A stretch of 54,993 nucleotides of DNA from Actinomycetota bacterium (GCA_030645495.1 JAUSLV010000013.1:1-54993); one strand, 5' to 3'; shown: positions 42,092 through 53,018, counted from the stretch's first letter. Translations and numbers: made by a program. The notes: generated from the letters alone by a model not told the origin.

Positions 42092-43419
42092 TTCAGGAAG
42101 CCCTCGTAGTTCCGCAACATGAGCTGGCTGTCGATCTGGCGCATCAACTCCATCGCCACACCGACGGCGATCAGCACGGTGGTACCGGCGAACGGGAAGT
42201 TGCGCACGTCGAACGCCCACAGCAGCAGGTAGGGCATGATCGCGATGACAGCGACGAACACGGCACCCGGCAGCGTGATGCGGTTGACGGCCTTGCCCAA
42301 GTAGCGCTCGGTCTGCGGACCGGGGCGCACGCCGGGGATGAAACCGCCCTGGCGGCGGATCTGATCGGCCTGACGGATCGGGTCGAAGGCGATCGAGTTG
42401 TAGAAGTAGGCGAACGCGATGATCATCAGCGAGAACAGCGAGATGTACACGAGGTTCTGGCTGTTCACCAGGTTCTCATCCACCCAGTTCTGCACGGTGT
42501 AGCGCCACGAATCCTTGTCGGAGCTGCCGAGCAGGTTGGTGACCAACACCGGCAGCAACAGCACCGAACTGGCGAAGATGATCGGCACCACGCCGCTCTG
42601 GTTGACCTTGAGCGGGATGTACGTGCTCTGACCGCCGTACATCCGACGACCGACGACGCGCTTGGCGAACTGCACTGGAATACGCCGTTGCGCCAACTCG
42701 ACACGCACGACGGCGATCACGATGCCACCGCACAGCAGCACCAGCAGGGTGAACACGAACCAGTTCTTCTCCGCCCACACCGAGTAGAAGCCGCTGGGCA
42801 GGCTGGACACCACCGAGGCGAAGATCACCATCGACATACCGTTGCCGATGCCGCGCTGGCTGATCAGCTCGCCGATCCACATCAGCACGGCCGTTCCACC
42901 TACCAGCGTGGCGATCACCAGGTAGCCACGCGGCCACATACCGTCGGGCAGCAGCCGCAGGTTCTGCGGGAAATTCTGCGCCGCGCCGAAGAACGCGTTG
43001 CCGTTGCCGTTGCCGAAGATGAACGTGAGGGCCGTGGCCTGCAGCGTGGAGATACCGATCGCGAGGTAACGGGTGTACTGCGTGATCTTGCGCTGGCCGA
43101 CTGCGCCCTCCTGCTGCAGCTTCTCGAGCTTCGGGATCACGACACCGAGCACCTGCATGATGATGCTGGCCGTGATGTACGGCATGATGCCGAGCGCGAA
43201 GATGCTGAAGCTGGCGAACGCGCCGCCGCTGAACAGGTTGAAGAAGCCCAGCGCGCCCTGCGTGTTGGCCGCGGCCTTGAACTGCCGAACAGCGTCGGCA
43301 TCGATACCGGGGACGCGGATCGCGACACCGATGCGGTACAACAGCACCATCGCCAGGAGGAACAGGATCTTGTTCCGCAGGTCGGGCACCTTGAAGACGT
43401 TCTTCAAGTTGGAGAACAC
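42088..43419 (-). CDS. secY: Protein translocase subunit SecY
   Basis: Encodes 443 residues with ten membrane segments. Landmarks: KVPDLRNKILFLLAMVLLYR (start of helix 1), SIFALGIMPYITASIIMQVL (helix 2), ITQYTRYLAIGISTLQATAL, SVVSSLPSGF and PGVRPGPQTERYLGKAVNRI (cytosolic loop). It forms the Sec channel with SecE/SecG. It lies 58 bases downstream of rplO. Confidence 0.98.
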   Translation of the reverse strand: MFSNLKNVFKVPDLRNKILFLLAMVLLYRIGVAIRVPGIDADAVRQFKAAANTQGALGFFNLFSGGAFASFSIFALGIMPYITASIIMQVLGVVIPKLEKLQQEGAVGQRKITQYTRYLAIGISTLQATALTFIFGNGNGNAFFGAAQNFPQNLRLLPDGMWPRGYLVIATLVGGTAVLMWIGELISQRGIGNGMSMVIFASVVSSLPSGFYSVWAEKNWFVFTLLVLLCGGIVIAVVRVELAQRRIPVQFAKRVVGRRMYGGQSTYIPLKVNQSGVVPIIFASSVLLLPVLVTNLLGSSDKDSWRYTVQNWVDENLVNSQNLVYISLFSLMIIAFAYFYNSIAFDPIRQADQIRRQGGFIPGVRPGPQTERYLGKAVNRITLPGAVFVAVIAIMPYLLLWAFDVRNFPFAGTTVLIAVGVAMELMRQIDSQLMLRNYEGFLK

Positions 43420-43477
43420 GTGCGAGCTCCCAGAGAGGTGAGAAGTGCGGACGGCCGAGTCGGAGACGCCGGCTGGA

Positions 43478-43972
43478 TCAGCGGTTGGTGAACTGGTTGC
43501 CCTTGACCGGCGGGCGACCCTGCTTGAACGGCAAGCCGAGCAGCGTGACGCTACCGCCCGCAGCGGTGATGGCCGCGTCGGCCGACTTGGAGACGGCGTG
43601 CGCGGTGAGGTTGATGGCAGTGGTGATCTCGCCGCGGCCGAGCACCTTCACGAAGGTGTCCTTGCGAACGAGGCCGGCGGCCACGAGCACCTCGGGGGTG
43701 ACAGTGGCTTCGCCGAGCGCAGCCAGCTGGTCGAGGTTGACCGGGCTGTACTCCACGCGGAACGGGTTGTTGAAGCCCTTCAGCTTGGGAACACGCTGCT
43801 TGAGGGGCATCTGGCCACCTTCGAAGCCGCGAGCGACCTTGCCACGGCCGCGGGCCTTCTGGCCCTTGGTGCCCTGGCCGGCGGTCTTGCCGCCCTTGCC
43901 GCCGACACCACGGCCGACACGCTTCTTGGCCTTGTTCGACCCGGGTGCGGGGGAGAGTTCGTCGACGCGCAT
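43478..43972 (-). CDS. rplO: 50S ribosomal protein L15
   Basis: Encodes 164 residues. LSPAPGSNKAKKRVGRGVGG and TAGQGTKGQKARG are the glycine/lysine-rich N-terminus, GGQMPLKQRVPKLKGF follows. Slightly longer than the usual ~146 residues, with the extra length at the C-terminus. It shares a base with rpmD. Confidence 0.97.
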   Translation of the reverse strand: MRVDELSPAPGSNKAKKRVGRGVGGKGGKTAGQGTKGQKARGRGKVARGFEGGQMPLKQRVPKLKGFNNPFRVEYSPVNLDQLAALGEATVTPEVLVAAGLVRKDTFVKVLGRGEITTAINLTAHAVSKSADAAITAAGGSVTLLGLPFKQGRPPVKGNQFTNR

Positions 43973-44208
43973 TACTTCACACTGCCCTTATTGGAGGATT
44001 CTTCTGCGTTCTCCGTGACCTCGATGAGGTGGGGAACGCGGGCCAGCATGCCGCGGATCTCGGGGCGGTCGGGCAACACATTCGTGTCGCCGATCTTGCG
44101 CAGGCCGAGGGCACGCAGCGTGCCACGGTTCTTGGGCTTGTTGCCGATCGCCGAGCGCACCTGGCGCACGGTGAGGGTGGGGCCGTCGTAGTTGGTGTCG
44201 GTACGCAT
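43972..44208 (-). CDS. rpmD: 50S ribosomal protein L30
   Basis: Encodes 78 residues; LTVRQVRSAIGNKPKNRGTL and LGLRKIGDTNVLPDRPEIRG are the L30 core. About 18 extra C-terminal residues, polar and acidic/basic mixed, go beyond the usual 60. It is joined to rpsE and rplO by 1-base overlaps. Confidence 0.96.
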   Translation of the reverse strand: MRTDTNYDGPTLTVRQVRSAIGNKPKNRGTLRALGLRKIGDTNVLPDRPEIRGMLARVPHLIEVTENAEESSNKGSVK

Positions 44209-44801
44209 CAGTGGGTCTCCCCTGCAGCAATCTGCTTCTTGCGTTCGTTGTACGCACGCAGCACGCCCTTGGGCACGAACTCGGACGCATCGAGACCACG
44301 GCGGGCCGCGACTTCGTCGGGGCGCTGCAGCGACTGCAGGCCGTTGATCGTGGCGCGAGCGACGTTGATCGAGTTCGACGAGCCGAGCGACTTGCAGAGC
44401 ACGTCGTGGATGCCGGCCTCTTCGAGGATGATGCGAGCTGCACCACCGGCGATCACACCGGTACCGGGGGCGGCAGGCTTCATCAGCACGCGACCGGCGG
44501 AGTTGATACCGATGATCGGGTGCGTGATGGTGCTGCCGGCCAGCGGCACGTCGAACAGGTTCTTCTTGGCCTCTTCGGTGCCCTTCTGGATCGCCAGCGG
44601 CACTTCCTTGGCCTTGCCGTAGCCGAGCCCGACGCGACCGTTGCCGTCACCGACGACCACGAGCGCGGTGAAGCTGAAGCGACGACCACCCTTCACGACC
44701 TTGGCGACGCGGTTGATGGCGATCACCCGCGACTCGCGCAGACCACTGGGGTCGGGGGCGCGCTCTTCGTTGCGGTTGCCGTAATTCGTAGGGGCGGCCA
44801 T
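44208..44801 (-). CDS. rpsE: 30S ribosomal protein S5
   Basis: Encodes 197 residues. The double-stranded RNA-binding domain has [20 protein letters not shown] and [20 protein letters not shown]; the C-terminal domain has [20 protein letters not shown]5 guards decoding accuracy. Confidence 0.98.
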   Translation of the reverse strand: MAAPTNYGNRNEERAPDPSGLRESRVIAINRVAKVVKGGRRFSFTALVVVGDGNGRVGLGYGKAKEVPLAIQKGTEEAKKNLFDVPLAGSTITHPIIGINSAGRVLMKPAAPGTGVIAGGAARIILEEAGIHDVLCKSLGSSNSINVARATINGLQSLQRPDEVAARRGLDASEFVPKGVLRAYNERKKQIAAGETH

Positions 44802-45169
44802 CAGAACTCCAAACCTGCTGCACGGGCCGCAGCAGCAACTGCGGCAATACGACCGTGGTAGTGGAACCCACCGCGATCGAAGACGACCTGAGTGATGCCG
44901 ACGGCCTTCGCCCGCTCGGCGACGACGGTACCCAGACGGGTGGCGGCATCGACCGTGGCGCCACTGCCCTCGGTCTTCAGGCTCGGCTCGGTGGTGCTGG
45001 CCGACACGAGAGTGCGGCCGTCCACGTCGTCGATGATCTGCAGCGCGAGGTGCTTGTTGGAACGGAACACGGCCAGACGCGGACGTGCGGCGGTGCCGTG
45101 GATCTTCTTGCGCACCCGGCGGTGGCGGGTGATGCGACCGTTGCGGCGCTTCTGTGCGACTTTGCTCAT
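44801..45169 (-). CDS. rplR: 50S ribosomal protein L18
   Basis: Encodes 122 residues from the ATG at 45169 ([20 protein letters not shown]). [20 protein letters not shown] and [20 protein letters not shown] are the 5S-rRNA-binding core. A longer frame upstream is inside rplF and is not used. Confidence 0.97.
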   Translation of the reverse strand: MSKVAQKRRNGRITRHRRVRKKIHGTAARPRLAVFRSNKHLALQIIDDVDGRTLVSASTTEPSLKTEGSGATVDAATRLGTVVAERAKAVGITQVVFDRGGFHYHGRIAAVAAAARAAGLEF

Positions 45170-45185
45170 GATTCGTTTCCTCGGG

Positions 45186-45728
45186 TCACTTCTTGCCGGT
45201 CTTGCCGGCCTTGCGCAGGACCTTCTCGCCGAGGTACCGCACACCCTTGCCCTTGTAGGGCTCGGGCTTGCGGACGGCGCGGATGTTGGCGGCCACCTGG
45301 CCGACGACTTCCTTGTCGATACCACGGACGATGATGCGGGTCTGCGTGGGCACTTCGAAGGTGATGCCCTCGGGGGCATCCATCAGCACGGGGTGGCTGA
45401 AGCCGAGCGCCAGACGCAGCTGGGTGGGGCTGAGGGCCTCGGCGCGGTAACCCACGCCGATGATCTCGAGTTCCTTGGAGAAGCCGTCGGTAACACCGAC
45501 GACCATGTTGCTCACCAGGGTGCGGGTGAGGCCGTGCAGCGAGCGGTTCTCACGCTCGTCGTTCGGGCGCTCGACCACCAGCAGGGCCTCTTCACGACGC
45601 ACGGAGATGGCGCCGGGAACAGTGCGGGTGAGCTGGCCCTTGGGGCCCTTCACGGTGACCACGGGGCCATCGATGGTGACATCGACGGTGCCGGGGACGG
45701 TGATGGGAGACTTACCGATGCGGGACAT
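45186..45728 (-). CDS. rplF: 50S ribosomal protein L6
   Basis: Encodes 180 residues starting [35 protein letters not shown] and the second-repeat motif [19 protein letters not shown] are conserved. It lies near the GTPase-associated centre. Confidence 0.98.
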   Translation of the reverse strand: MSRIGKSPITVPGTVDVTIDGPVVTVKGPKGQLTRTVPGAISVRREEALLVVERPNDERENRSLHGLTRTLVSNMVVGVTDGFSKELEIIGVGYRAEALSPTQLRLALGFSHPVLMDAPEGITFEVPTQTRIIVRGIDKEVVGQVAANIRAVRKPEPYKGKGVRYLGEKVLRKAGKTGKK

Positions 45729-45743
45729 GTTGGAGCCTCTTTC

Positions 45744-46145
45744 TCACCACACGTAGCAGAGGACTTCGCCGCCCACTTGACGCTTGCGCGCCTCGCGGTC
45801 GGTCATGAGCCCCTGGCTGGTGGACAGGACGGCCACACCCAGGCCACCGAGGACGCGCGGAACGGCGTCGCTCTTGCGGTAGATCCGCAGGCCGGGGGTG
45901 GAGATACGGCGAAGGCCCGAGATCGTGCGATGACGATCGGCGGAGTACTTCATCGAGATGGTGAGCACGTCGCCAGGGCCTGCGGTGGCCGGAGCCACGC
46001 TGAAACCGGTGATGTACCCCTCCTTCTGGAGGATGGTGGCGAGCGCCACCTTCTGCTTGGAAGCGGGCATGCGCACCTCGTCGTGCATCGCCGTGTTGGC
46101 GTTGCGGATACGAGTGAGCATGTCGGCGATGGGATCAGTGAGCAT
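45744..46145 (-). CDS. rpsH: 30S ribosomal protein S8
   Basis: Encodes 133 residues; [20 protein letters not shown] and the C-terminal [20 protein letters not shown] are diagnostic. In enterobacteria S8 represses the spc operon by binding its mRNA; nothing here shows that directly. Confidence 0.98.
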   Translation of the reverse strand: MLTDPIADMLTRIRNANTAMHDEVRMPASKQKVALATILQKEGYITGFSVAPATAGPGDVLTISMKYSADRHRTISGLRRISTPGLRIYRKSDAVPRVLGGLGVAVLSTSQGLMTDREARKRQVGGEVLCYVW

Positions 46146-46154
46146 CTTCTCTCC

Positions 46155-46340
46155 TCACCAGCTCGCCTTGGTGACGCCCGGGATCTCGCCCGCATGGGCC
46201 ATCTCACGGAGGCACACCCGGCAGAGGCCGAACTTGCGGTACACCGAACGTGCACGGCCGCAACGGCGGCAGCGCGTATAACCCCGCACCTTGAACTTGG
46301 GGGTGGCATTTGCCTTGTTGATGAGCGACTTCTTTGCCAT
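46155..46340 (-). CDS. rpsZ: 30S ribosomal protein S14, zinc-binding type Z
   Basis: Encodes 61 residues: [20 protein letters not shown] then [20 protein letters not shown] and [20 protein letters not shown] with a final Trp. Two CxxC pairs form the zinc site, so this is the short type Z S14 of Gram-positive bacteria. Confidence 0.97.
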   Translation of the reverse strand: MAKKSLINKANATPKFKVRGYTRCRRCGRARSVYRKFGLCRVCLREMAHAGEIPGVTKASW

Positions 46341-46351
46341 GGTCGGTGCCC

Positions 46352-47005
46352 CTACTTCTTCTTCGCAGCCGGCTTGGCTGCGCCCTTGCCGCCGCGCACA
46401 GGGCCGCGACGCTTCGTCTTGGTGGTGGTGGTACCTGCCTCGTCGCCCCGCTTGAACGGGAAGCCGAAGGCATCGAGCAGCGCCTTGCCCTGCTCGTTGG
46501 TGACTGCGGACGTCACGATGGTGATGTCCATGCCACGGGGAGCATCGATCTTGTCGTAGTCGATCTCGGGGAACACCGTCTGGTCGCTGAGACCGAACGT
46601 GTAGTTGCCCCGGCCGTCCCAGCTGTTGGCCGGCAGGCCACGGAAGTCGCGGATACGGGGAATGGCCACTGCGATCAGACGATCGAGGAACTCCCACATC
46701 CGGTCGCCGCGGAGCGTGACCTTGCAGCCGATGGACTGGCCTTCACGCAGCTTGAAGCCGGCGATCGAGGTGCCGGCCTTGGTGACGACCGGCTTCTGAC
46801 CGCTCAACTTGGTGAGGTCGGCGACAGCACCTTCCAGCAGCGATGGCTGCTGGGTGGCCTTGCCGACACCCATGTTGATCACGATCTTCTCGAGCTTGGG
46901 CACCTGCATCACGTTGGGCAGACCGAGGTCGGCCTTGAGCGCGCCCTTCACCTCGTCGTGGTACTTCAGCTTGAGGCGAGGAGCACTCGTGGTTGCGGCG
47001 GTCAT
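46352..47005 (-). CDS. rplE: 50S ribosomal protein L5
   Basis: Encodes 217 residues. [20 protein letters not shown] and [20 protein letters not shown] are L5 motifs. About 30 residues of Lys/Ala/Thr-rich tail (from [15 protein letters not shown] to the final KKK) extend beyond the ~185-residue norm. It binds 5S rRNA. Confidence 0.97.
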   Translation of the reverse strand: MTAATTSAPRLKLKYHDEVKGALKADLGLPNVMQVPKLEKIVINMGVGKATQQPSLLEGAVADLTKLSGQKPVVTKAGTSIAGFKLREGQSIGCKVTLRGDRMWEFLDRLIAVAIPRIRDFRGLPANSWDGRGNYTFGLSDQTVFPEIDYDKIDAPRGMDITIVTSAVTNEQGKALLDAFGFPFKRGDEAGTTTTKTKRRGPVRGGKGAAKPAAKKK

Positions 47006-47313
47006 GAGATCACCTCACCGGTTCGCTTGGCGACGCGCACCTTGGTGCCGTCGGGCTGGGTCTGGTAGCCGACGCGCGTGGGCTTGCCCTTGTGCACCAG
47101 CATCACGTTGCTGGCATCGATGGGCATGTCGCGGTCGATGATGCCGCCCTGCTGGTTGGACTTGCGCGGCTTGCTGTGCTTCTTGGCCGTATTCACGCCG
47201 TTGACGATGACCTTGTTGGCGGTGGGCATGACCTGCACCACTTCGCCCTCAGTGCCCTTGTCCTTACCGGCGATGACGACGACAGTGTCGCCCTTCTTGA
47301 GCTTCATGGTCAC
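47002..47313 (-). CDS. rplX: 50S ribosomal protein L24
   Basis: Encodes 103 residues. The KOW motif is [34 protein letters not shown] follows. It overlaps rplE and rplN by four bases each. It initiates 50S assembly. Confidence 0.98.
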   Translation of the reverse strand: MTMKLKKGDTVVVIAGKDKGTEGEVVQVMPTANKVIVNGVNTAKKHSKPRKSNQQGGIIDRDMPIDASNVMLVHKGKPTRVGYQTQPDGTKVRVAKRTGEVIS

Positions 47314-47678
47314 AGCACCTCCGGGGCCAGCGACACGATGCGCATGAACTTCTTGTCACGCAGCTCACGACCGACGGGCCCGAAGATACGGGTGCCACGC
47401 GGCGTGAGATCGTCCTTGATGATGACGGCGGCGTTCTCGTCGAAGCGGATGTAGCTGCCGTCGGGACGGCGGCGCTCCTTCTTCGTGCGCACGACGACGC
47501 ACTTGACGACGTCGCCCTTCTTGACGGCCGCACCGGGGATCGCATCCTTGACAGTGGCGACGAAGATGTCGCCGATGCCTGCGTAGCGACGACGGGTACC
47601 GCCGAGCACCTTGATGCAGAGCACTTCCTTGGCGCCGCTGTTGTCGGCAACGCGGAGGCGGGATTCCTGCTGAATCAC
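47310..47678 (-). CDS. rplN: 50S ribosomal protein L14
   Basis: Encodes 122 residues, the standard length, from GTG 47678 ((M)[20 protein letters not shown]). [20 protein letters not shown] and [20 protein letters not shown] are conserved. An in-frame extension to 47720 would overlap rpsQ and is not used. Confidence 0.97.
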   Translation of the reverse strand: MIQQESRLRVADNSGAKEVLCIKVLGGTRRRYAGIGDIFVATVKDAIPGAAVKKGDVVKCVVVRTKKERRRPDGSYIRFDENAAVIIKDDLTPRGTRIFGPVGRELRDKKFMRIVSLAPEVL

Positions 47679-47709
47679 TGTGATACCTCGGTCTTCTCGC
47701 TGCGCTCGA

Positions 47710-47991
47710 TCACTTCGCACGCTCCAGGATCTCCACGACGCGCCAGCGCTTGTTCTTGCTGAGCGGGCGGGTCTCCATCACGCGGACCTTGTCGCCGATG
47801 TTCACGTCGTTGGTCTCGTCGTGCACATACAGCTTCTTGGTACGCATCATGAACTTGCCGTACTTGGGGTGACGAACGCGCTCGATGACGGCGACCACTG
47901 CGGTCTTGTCCATCTTGTTCGACACAACCGTGCCCTCACGGGTCTTGCGGTTGTTGCGCTCTTCGGCGGTGTTGAGTTCTTCGGACATCAC
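47710..47991 (-). CDS. rpsQ: 30S ribosomal protein S17
   Basis: Encodes 93 residues. The OB-fold core [20 protein letters not shown] and [20 protein letters not shown] are diagnostic. The ATG overlaps the rpmC stop by four bases. Confidence 0.97.
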   Translation of the reverse strand: MMSEELNTAEERNNRKTREGTVVSNKMDKTAVVAVIERVRHPKYGKFMMRTKKLYVHDETNDVNIGDKVRVMETRPLSKNKRWRVVEILERAK

Positions 47992-48203
47992 TTGCTTCCC
48001 TCCGCCAGCACGATCTCACGAGCGCGGATGTGGGTGTTGATACGGGCGATCTGACGACGCACCTTGCCGATTTCGGCGTTGTTGTCGAGCTGACCGGTGG
48101 CGTTGCGGAAGCGCAGGTTCAGCGCCTCCTGCTTGGTGGCCCGCAGCTCTTCCACGAGGGCGGCGAGATCCATCTCCTTGAGCTCGGTGTTGGAACGAGC
48201 CAT
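47988..48203 (-). CDS. rpmC: 50S ribosomal protein L29
   Basis: Encodes 71 residues forming two helices. [20 protein letters not shown] and [16 protein letters not shown] are typical L29. It lies by the peptide exit tunnel. It shares one base with rplP. Confidence 0.96.
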   Translation of the reverse strand: MARSNTELKEMDLAALVEELRATKQEALNLRFRNATGQLDNNAEIGKVRRQIARINTHIRAREIVLAEGSK

Positions 48204-48619
48204 CAGTAGACCTCCTCACGGGTGATGATGCGTGCCTTGATCGGCAGCTTCTGGATCGCCTTGGCCATGGCGGCGCGGGCGGTCTCTTCGTTGGGGAACG
48301 ACAGCTCGAACAGCACCCGGCCCGGGCGCACGACGGCCACCCAGAACTCGGGGTTGCCCTTGCCGGAACCCATGCGGGTCTCGGCCGGCTTCTTCGTGAC
48401 GGGCTTGTCGGGGAAGATGTTGATCCAGACCTTGCCACCACGCTTGATGGCACGGGTCATGGCGATTCGAGCGGCCTCGATCTGGCGGGCGGTGAGCCAG
48501 CCGGGTTCGAGCGCCTGGATGCCGTACTCGCCGAAAGCGAGCTCGGTGCCACCCTTGGCGTTGCCGAACGTACGACCGCGGTGGTGCTTGCGGTGTGCGA
48601 CTTTACGGGGCATCAACAT
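48203..48619 (-). CDS. rplP: 50S ribosomal protein L16
   Basis: Encodes 138 residues. [40 protein letters not shown] and [20 protein letters not shown] are conserved. I chose ATG 48619 (MLMPRK) since GGGGAGGA sits about 10 bases before it; the family start MPRK at 48613 is two codons in. Confidence 0.96.
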   Translation of the reverse strand: MLMPRKVAHRKHHRGRTFGNAKGGTELAFGEYGIQALEPGWLTARQIEAARIAMTRAIKRGGKVWINIFPDKPVTKKPAETRMGSGKGNPEFWVAVVRPGRVLFELSFPNEETARAAMAKAIQKLPIKARIITREEVY

Positions 48620-48625
48620 GTTGGA

Positions 48626-49507
48626 TCAGTCCTCCCCACGGAAATGCGGGGCTTCGTGAGCGCCACCGTGAGTACGGCGAGCGATCTCTTCTTCCTCGTC
48701 GAGCAACTTCTCGAGCTCGGGATCGGCTTCCTTGACCAGCGGCGCGGCCTCGACCTCGGGCTCGTCCTTGCGGCGGGCACCCGACGACACGACCTTGCGC
48801 GGCGCACCGGCCAGGCCGGCTGCCTCGCCGACGGCCATCGCGGCCTCGCGAGCGATCTTGTCCTCGCCCTGCGCCTTGTAGGGCACGATGTCGCCCTTGT
48901 AGATCCACACCTTCACGCCGACGCGGCCGCTGGAGGTGCGAGCCTCACGCATGCCGTAATCGATGTCGGCGCGCAGCGTGTGCAGCGGCACCCGGCCTTC
49001 GCGGTACCACTCGGTGCGGCTCATCTCGGCGCCGCCGAGACGACCCGAGCACTGCACGCGGATGCCGAGGGCACCAGCCTTCTGTGCGTTCTGCACCGCA
49101 CGCTTCATCGCCCGGCGGAAAGCGATGCGGTTGACCAGCTGGTCGGCGACACCCTGAGCGATCAGCGCCGCATCGAGCTCGGGGCTCTTGATCTCGACGA
49201 TGTTGAGCTGCACCTTCGGGTTGCCCGTGATCTGCGTGAGCAGCGCACGAAGCTCGTCGGCCTGCGCACCACGACGACCGATGACGATGCCCGGACGAGC
49301 GGTGTGGATGTCGACCCGCACCTTGTCGCGGGTGCGCTCGATCTCGATCCGGCTGACTGCGGCGGACTCGAGCTTGGTCATCAGCGCACGGCGGATCTTC
49401 CAGTCCTCGGTGAGGTAGTCCTTGTACTCGCGCTCGCTGAACCAGCGGCTCTTCCAGTCGGTGGTGACGCCCAGACGGAAGCCGTACGGGTTGATCTTCT
49501 GACCCAT
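48626..49507 (-). CDS. rpsC: 30S ribosomal protein S3
   Basis: Encodes 293 residues, longer than E. coli S3 (233) as in other actinobacteria. [20 protein letters not shown] is the family start, and the KH domain GxxG lies in [20 protein letters not shown]. The C-terminal ~80 residues are a Glu/Ala/Arg-rich tail. It shares one base with the rplV stop. Confidence 0.98.
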   Translation of the reverse strand: MGQKINPYGFRLGVTTDWKSRWFSEREYKDYLTEDWKIRRALMTKLESAAVSRIEIERTRDKVRVDIHTARPGIVIGRRGAQADELRALLTQITGNPKVQLNIVEIKSPELDAALIAQGVADQLVNRIAFRRAMKRAVQNAQKAGALGIRVQCSGRLGGAEMSRTEWYREGRVPLHTLRADIDYGMREARTSSGRVGVKVWIYKGDIVPYKAQGEDKIAREAAMAVGEAAGLAGAPRKVVSSGARRKDEPEVEAAPLVKEADPELEKLLDEEEEIARRTHGGAHEAPHFRGED

Positions 49508-50151
49508 CAGTTGTTCTCCGTTTCCGGCGTATCAGTGCTGTCGACCGTCTCGACCGCGTCGGCCACGGCCTCACCGTGGTCGTGGTCGTGATCGTGGTCG
49601 TGATCGTGATCGTGGTCCTGGCCGCCACCCTTGAGCGAGGCGGCACGCTGACGGCTGCGCTCGACGCGGGCCTTGCGGCTGGCAGTGCTGCCACCCACGG
49701 CGGCACCACGACGGCGACCGCCGGCGGTGCGCTTGGCCTCGCGAGCCTGCACGACTTCGATGCGATCGTCGGACAGACGGGCAACCACGATGGTGATGTG
49801 GCACGTGCGCTTCTTGATCCGACCGGCGCGGCCACGCGCCCGCGGGGTGAACCGCTTCAGCGTGGGACCCTCGTCGGCGAAGCACGCCTTGACGTACAGC
49901 TCCTCGGGGTCTTGCTCGTCGTTGTGCTGAGCGTTGGCCACAGCACTGGCGAGCACCTTGCGGATGGTCGTGGCGATCTCGCGATCGGTGAACTGCAGCA
50001 CCTCGTCGGCGTTGCGCACCGGCAGGTCGCGGATCAGGTTGAGCACCACGCGGGCCTTGGAGGCCGACGAGCGGATGTAGAGCGCGCTCGCCTTGGTACC
50101 ACTGCGCTCGCCGGCGACGAACGACTTCTCGTTGAGCTTCGGACCGGTCAT
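49507..50151 (-). CDS. rplV: 50S ribosomal protein L22 with Asp-His repeat tail
   Basis: Encodes 214 residues versus about 115-150 normally. The L22 domain (residues ~20-130) has [20 protein letters not shown] and the loop [20 protein letters not shown] that lines the exit tunnel. The rest is an Arg/Ala/Ser-rich extension and then seven consecutive Asp-His pairs (about residues 177-190) before an acidic end. The Asp-His run could bind Ni, Zn or Cu. The frame is uninterrupted and ends in a proper stop overlapping rpsC. Confidence 0.96.
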   Translation of the reverse strand: MTGPKLNEKSFVAGERSGTKASALYIRSSASKARVVLNLIRDLPVRNADEVLQFTDREIATTIRKVLASAVANAQHNDEQDPEELYVKACFADEGPTLKRFTPRARGRAGRIKKRTCHITIVVARLSDDRIEVVQAREAKRTAGGRRRGAAVGGSTASRKARVERSRQRAASLKGGGQDHDHDHDHDHDHDHGEAVADAVETVDSTDTPETENN

Positions 50152-50435
50152 CAGCGGCGACCCTTCGTGTTCTTTTCCTGGCCGGCGTGGTACTTGAAGG
50201 TACGAGTGGGGCTGAACTCGCCCAACTTGTGACCGACCATGCTCTCGGTGACGTACACCGGCACGTGCTTACGGCCGTCGTGGACGGCGATGGTGTGACC
50301 CACCATGTCGGGGATGATGGTGCTGCGACGGCTCCAGGTCTTGATGACCTTGTGCTCGCCGGCCGTGTTCTGGTCGTCGACCTTCTTCAACAGGTGGTCG
50401 TCGACGAACGGGCCCTTCTTCAGGCTGCGGGACAT
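50151..50435 (-). CDS. rpsS: 30S ribosomal protein S19
   Basis: Encodes 94 residues: [20 protein letters not shown], then [20 protein letters not shown] and the basic C-terminus. It pairs with S13 at the 30S head. Confidence 0.98.
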   Translation of the reverse strand: MSRSLKKGPFVDDHLLKKVDDQNTAGEHKVIKTWSRRSTIIPDMVGHTIAVHDGRKHVPVYVTESMVGHKLGEFSPTRTFKYHAGQEKNTKGRR

Positions 50436-50441
50436 GGGCGA

Positions 50442-51281
50442 TTACCTCCGGCCCTTCGACGTGCGGCGACGGCGCACGATGAGCTTCTGCGACGGCTTGT
50501 TGGTGTTACGGGTACGCACACCCTCGGGCTTGCCCCAGGGCGACACCGGCGGGCGACCACCGGACGTGCGGCCCTCGCCACCACCCAGCGGGTGGTCGAC
50601 GGGGTTCATGGCCACACCACGGGTCTGGGGGCGAACGCCCTTCCAGCGGTTGCGGCCGGCCTTGCCGATGGTGACGAGCTCGTGCTCGCTGTTGCCGACC
50701 TCGCCGACCGTGGCGCGGCAGTCGATGAGCACGCGACGCATTTCGGTGCTGGGCAGACGCAAGGTGGCGAACTCGCCTTCCTTGGCCACCAGCTGCACCG
50801 CCACACCGGCCGAGCGGCCGATCGAGCCGCCGCCACCGGGGCGCAGCTCGACGTTGTGCACCGTGGTACCCACGGGGATGTAGCGCAGCGGCAAAGCGTT
50901 GCCCGGCTTGATGTCGGCGTGGTGGCCGCTGCTGACGTGATCGCCGACCTTCAGGCCCTTGGGGGCCAGGATGTAGGCCTTCTCGCCGTCTGCGTAGTGC
51001 AGCAGTGCGATGCGACAAGTGCGGTTCGGGTCGTACTCGATGGCTGCGACCTTGGCGGTGATGTCGTCCTTGACTCGCTTGAAGTCGATGACGCGGTACG
51101 CACGCTTGTGGCCACCACCGCGGTGACGCGAGGTCTTGCGACCGTGCACGTTGCGACCGCCGCTCTTGTGGAGCGGCATGATGAGCGACTTCTCGGGCGA
51201 GGACTTGCTGACCTCGGAGAAGTCGGAGCTGGTCTGGAAACGACGACCGGCGCTGGTGGGCTTACGGGAACGAATGGCCAT
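50442..51281 (-). CDS. rplB: 50S ribosomal protein L2
   Basis: Encodes 279 residues. [36 protein letters not shown] and [20 protein letters not shown] (with the conserved peptidyl-transferase-proximal His) are diagnostic. Confidence 0.99.
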   Translation of the reverse strand: MAIRSRKPTSAGRRFQTSSDFSEVSKSSPEKSLIMPLHKSGGRNVHGRKTSRHRGGGHKRAYRVIDFKRVKDDITAKVAAIEYDPNRTCRIALLHYADGEKAYILAPKGLKVGDHVSSGHHADIKPGNALPLRYIPVGTTVHNVELRPGGGGSIGRSAGVAVQLVAKEGEFATLRLPSTEMRRVLIDCRATVGEVGNSEHELVTIGKAGRNRWKGVRPQTRGVAMNPVDHPLGGGEGRTSGGRPPVSPWGKPEGVRTRNTNKPSQKLIVRRRRTSKGRR

Positions 51282-51292
51282 GATGCTGCGCC

Positions 51293-51583
51293 TCAGTGCT
51301 CGAACAGGGGGATTTCATCGCCCGCTGCCAATGTGACGATCGCCCGCTTGCTGTCGGGCTTGGAACCGGCCTTGCCAGTGCGACGTGCGCGCGTGGCCTT
51401 GCCCTTGCGGTTGAGGGTGTTCACCTTCATGACCGTGACGCCCCAGATGCTCTCGATCGCATCGCTGATCTCGGGCTTGCTGGCGGCGGGGTGCACCTTG
51501 AAGGTGTACACACCCCGCTCGATGAGGCCGTAGCTCTTCTCCGACACCACGGGTGCCAGGATGATGTCGCGGGGGTCTTTCAT
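51293..51583 (-). CDS. rplW: 50S ribosomal protein L23
   Basis: Encodes 96 residues from ATG 51583. [20 protein letters not shown] and [20 protein letters not shown] are typical. It docks SRP and trigger factor at the exit tunnel. It shares one base with the rplD stop. Confidence 0.97.
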   Translation of the reverse strand: MKDPRDIILAPVVSEKSYGLIERGVYTFKVHPAASKPEISDAIESIWGVTVMKVNTLNRKGKATRARRTGKAGSKPDSKRAIVTLAAGDEIPLFEH

Positions 51584-52320
51584 CACTCGCCGTCCTTCGT
51601 GGCCGCAGCCTTCTTGGCCGGGGCCTTCTTGGCCGCAGCCTTCTTGGCCGGGGCCGCCTCGGCCGGAGCCTTCTTGGCGGCGGCCTTCTTGGCCGGCGCA
51701 TCGGCGATCATCGAGGTGCCGGGCAGCGTGGCCTGGGTGAACACGACGTAGTCGTTGCACAGGATGTCGTACGCGTTCAGCTCGTTGACTTCGATGAGCT
51801 GCACTTCCGGCAGGTTGAGGAAGCTGCGGATGGTGTTGGTGTCGGTGACATCCACCACCACGAGCACCTTGCCCTCGAGGCCGAGGGCGCCGAGCGCAGC
51901 CTTGGCCGACTTGGTCTTCGGGGCCTCGAATCCCCAGCTGTCGATGACCACGACCTTGCCTTCTGCGGCGCGGTCGCTGAGGGCCGAGCGCAGGGCGAGC
52001 TTGATCATCTTCTTGGGAGTCTTCTGGTCGTACTTGCGGGGCTTGGGCCCGAGGGCCACGCCACCACCGCTGAAGTGCGGGGCACGGGTGGAGCCCTGAC
52101 GGGCGTTACCGGTGCCCTTCTGCTTGAACGGCTTCTTGCCGCCACCACTGACCTCGGCACGGGTCTTGGTGCTCTGCGTGCCTGAACGGCGCGCGGCGAG
52201 CTGGGCGGTGACCACCTGGTGCATGACGGGCACGTTCGGCTGGATGCCGAAGACGTCGGCGTCGAGCGTGAGCGAGCCGGCATCCGTCCCGGCGGTGGTC
52301 TTGAGAGCGATGGAAGTCAT
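51583..52320 (-). CDS. rplD: 50S ribosomal protein L4 with Lys/Ala-rich tail
   Basis: Encodes 245 residues. [40 protein letters not shown] and [20 protein letters not shown] are the L4 core. The last ~35 residues are AKKA-type repeats, a C-terminal extension beyond the usual ~205-210. Confidence 0.97.
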   Translation of the reverse strand: MTSIALKTTAGTDAGSLTLDADVFGIQPNVPVMHQVVTAQLAARRSGTQSTKTRAEVSGGGKKPFKQKGTGNARQGSTRAPHFSGGGVALGPKPRKYDQKTPKKMIKLALRSALSDRAAEGKVVVIDSWGFEAPKTKSAKAALGALGLEGKVLVVVDVTDTNTIRSFLNLPEVQLIEVNELNAYDILCNDYVVFTQATLPGTSMIADAPAKKAAAKKAPAEAAPAKKAAAKKAPAKKAAATKDGE

Positions 52321-52324
52321 GAGC

Positions 52325-52960
52325 TCACTTCCCCTTCACTGCGTTGCGAACGATGACGACACCGCCGTTGGGGCCGGGCACGGAGCCCTTCACCAGCAGC
52401 AGATTGCGCTCGACGTCGGCCTCGACCACTTCGAGGTTGAGCGTCGTGACCTGCTCGTGGCCCATGTGACCCGACATCTTCAGGCCCTTGAACACGCGGC
52501 CGGGGAAGCTGCACTGGCCGATGGAGCCCGGAGCACGGTGGTGCTTGTGGTTACCGTGGCTGGCGCCCTGGCCGGCGAAGTTGTGACGCTTCATCGTGCC
52601 GGCGAAGCCCTTACCACGGCTGACGGCCGTGACATCGACGCGCTCACCCTGGATCAGGGTGTCGACCTTGATCTCCTGGCCGACCTCGAACCCGTCGACG
52701 GAGTCGAGGCGCAGCTCGACCACCCGACGGCCCGGATCGACACCCGCGGCGGCGAAGTGACCCGCCTCGGGCTTGGTGAGCTTCTTGGCGTCACGGTGGC
52801 CGTAGGTGACCTGCAGCGCCGTGTAACCATCGCGCTCGGTGGTCTTCACCTGCACGATGCGTGCCGGCTCGACGCGGAGCACGGTGACGGGAACGACCTT
52901 GTCGTTCACCCACACCTGGCTCATGGCGACCTTTTCGCCCACAATCGCTTTGAGTGCCAT
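52325..52960 (-). CDS. rplC: 50S ribosomal protein L3
   Basis: Encodes 211 residues from ATG 52960 (MALKAIVGEKVAMSQVWVND). SRGKGFAGTMKRHNFAGQGA and GNHKHHRAPGSIGQCSFPGR are the L3 signature near the peptidyl transferase centre. An in-frame extension to 53017 exists but is not family-like. The upstream gene is a protease rather than rpsJ. Confidence 0.97.
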   Translation of the reverse strand: MALKAIVGEKVAMSQVWVNDKVVPVTVLRVEPARIVQVKTTERDGYTALQVTYGHRDAKKLTKPEAGHFAAAGVDPGRRVVELRLDSVDGFEVGQEIKVDTLIQGERVDVTAVSRGKGFAGTMKRHNFAGQGASHGNHKHHRAPGSIGQCSFPGRVFKGLKMSGHMGHEQVTTLNLEVVEADVERNLLLVKGSVPGPNGGVVIVRNAVKGK

Positions 52961-53018
52961 TTCGGCAGCCTTTTCGGTCGGACCCGGACGAGCCGGGCAT
53001 TTGGTTGACACACACAAA

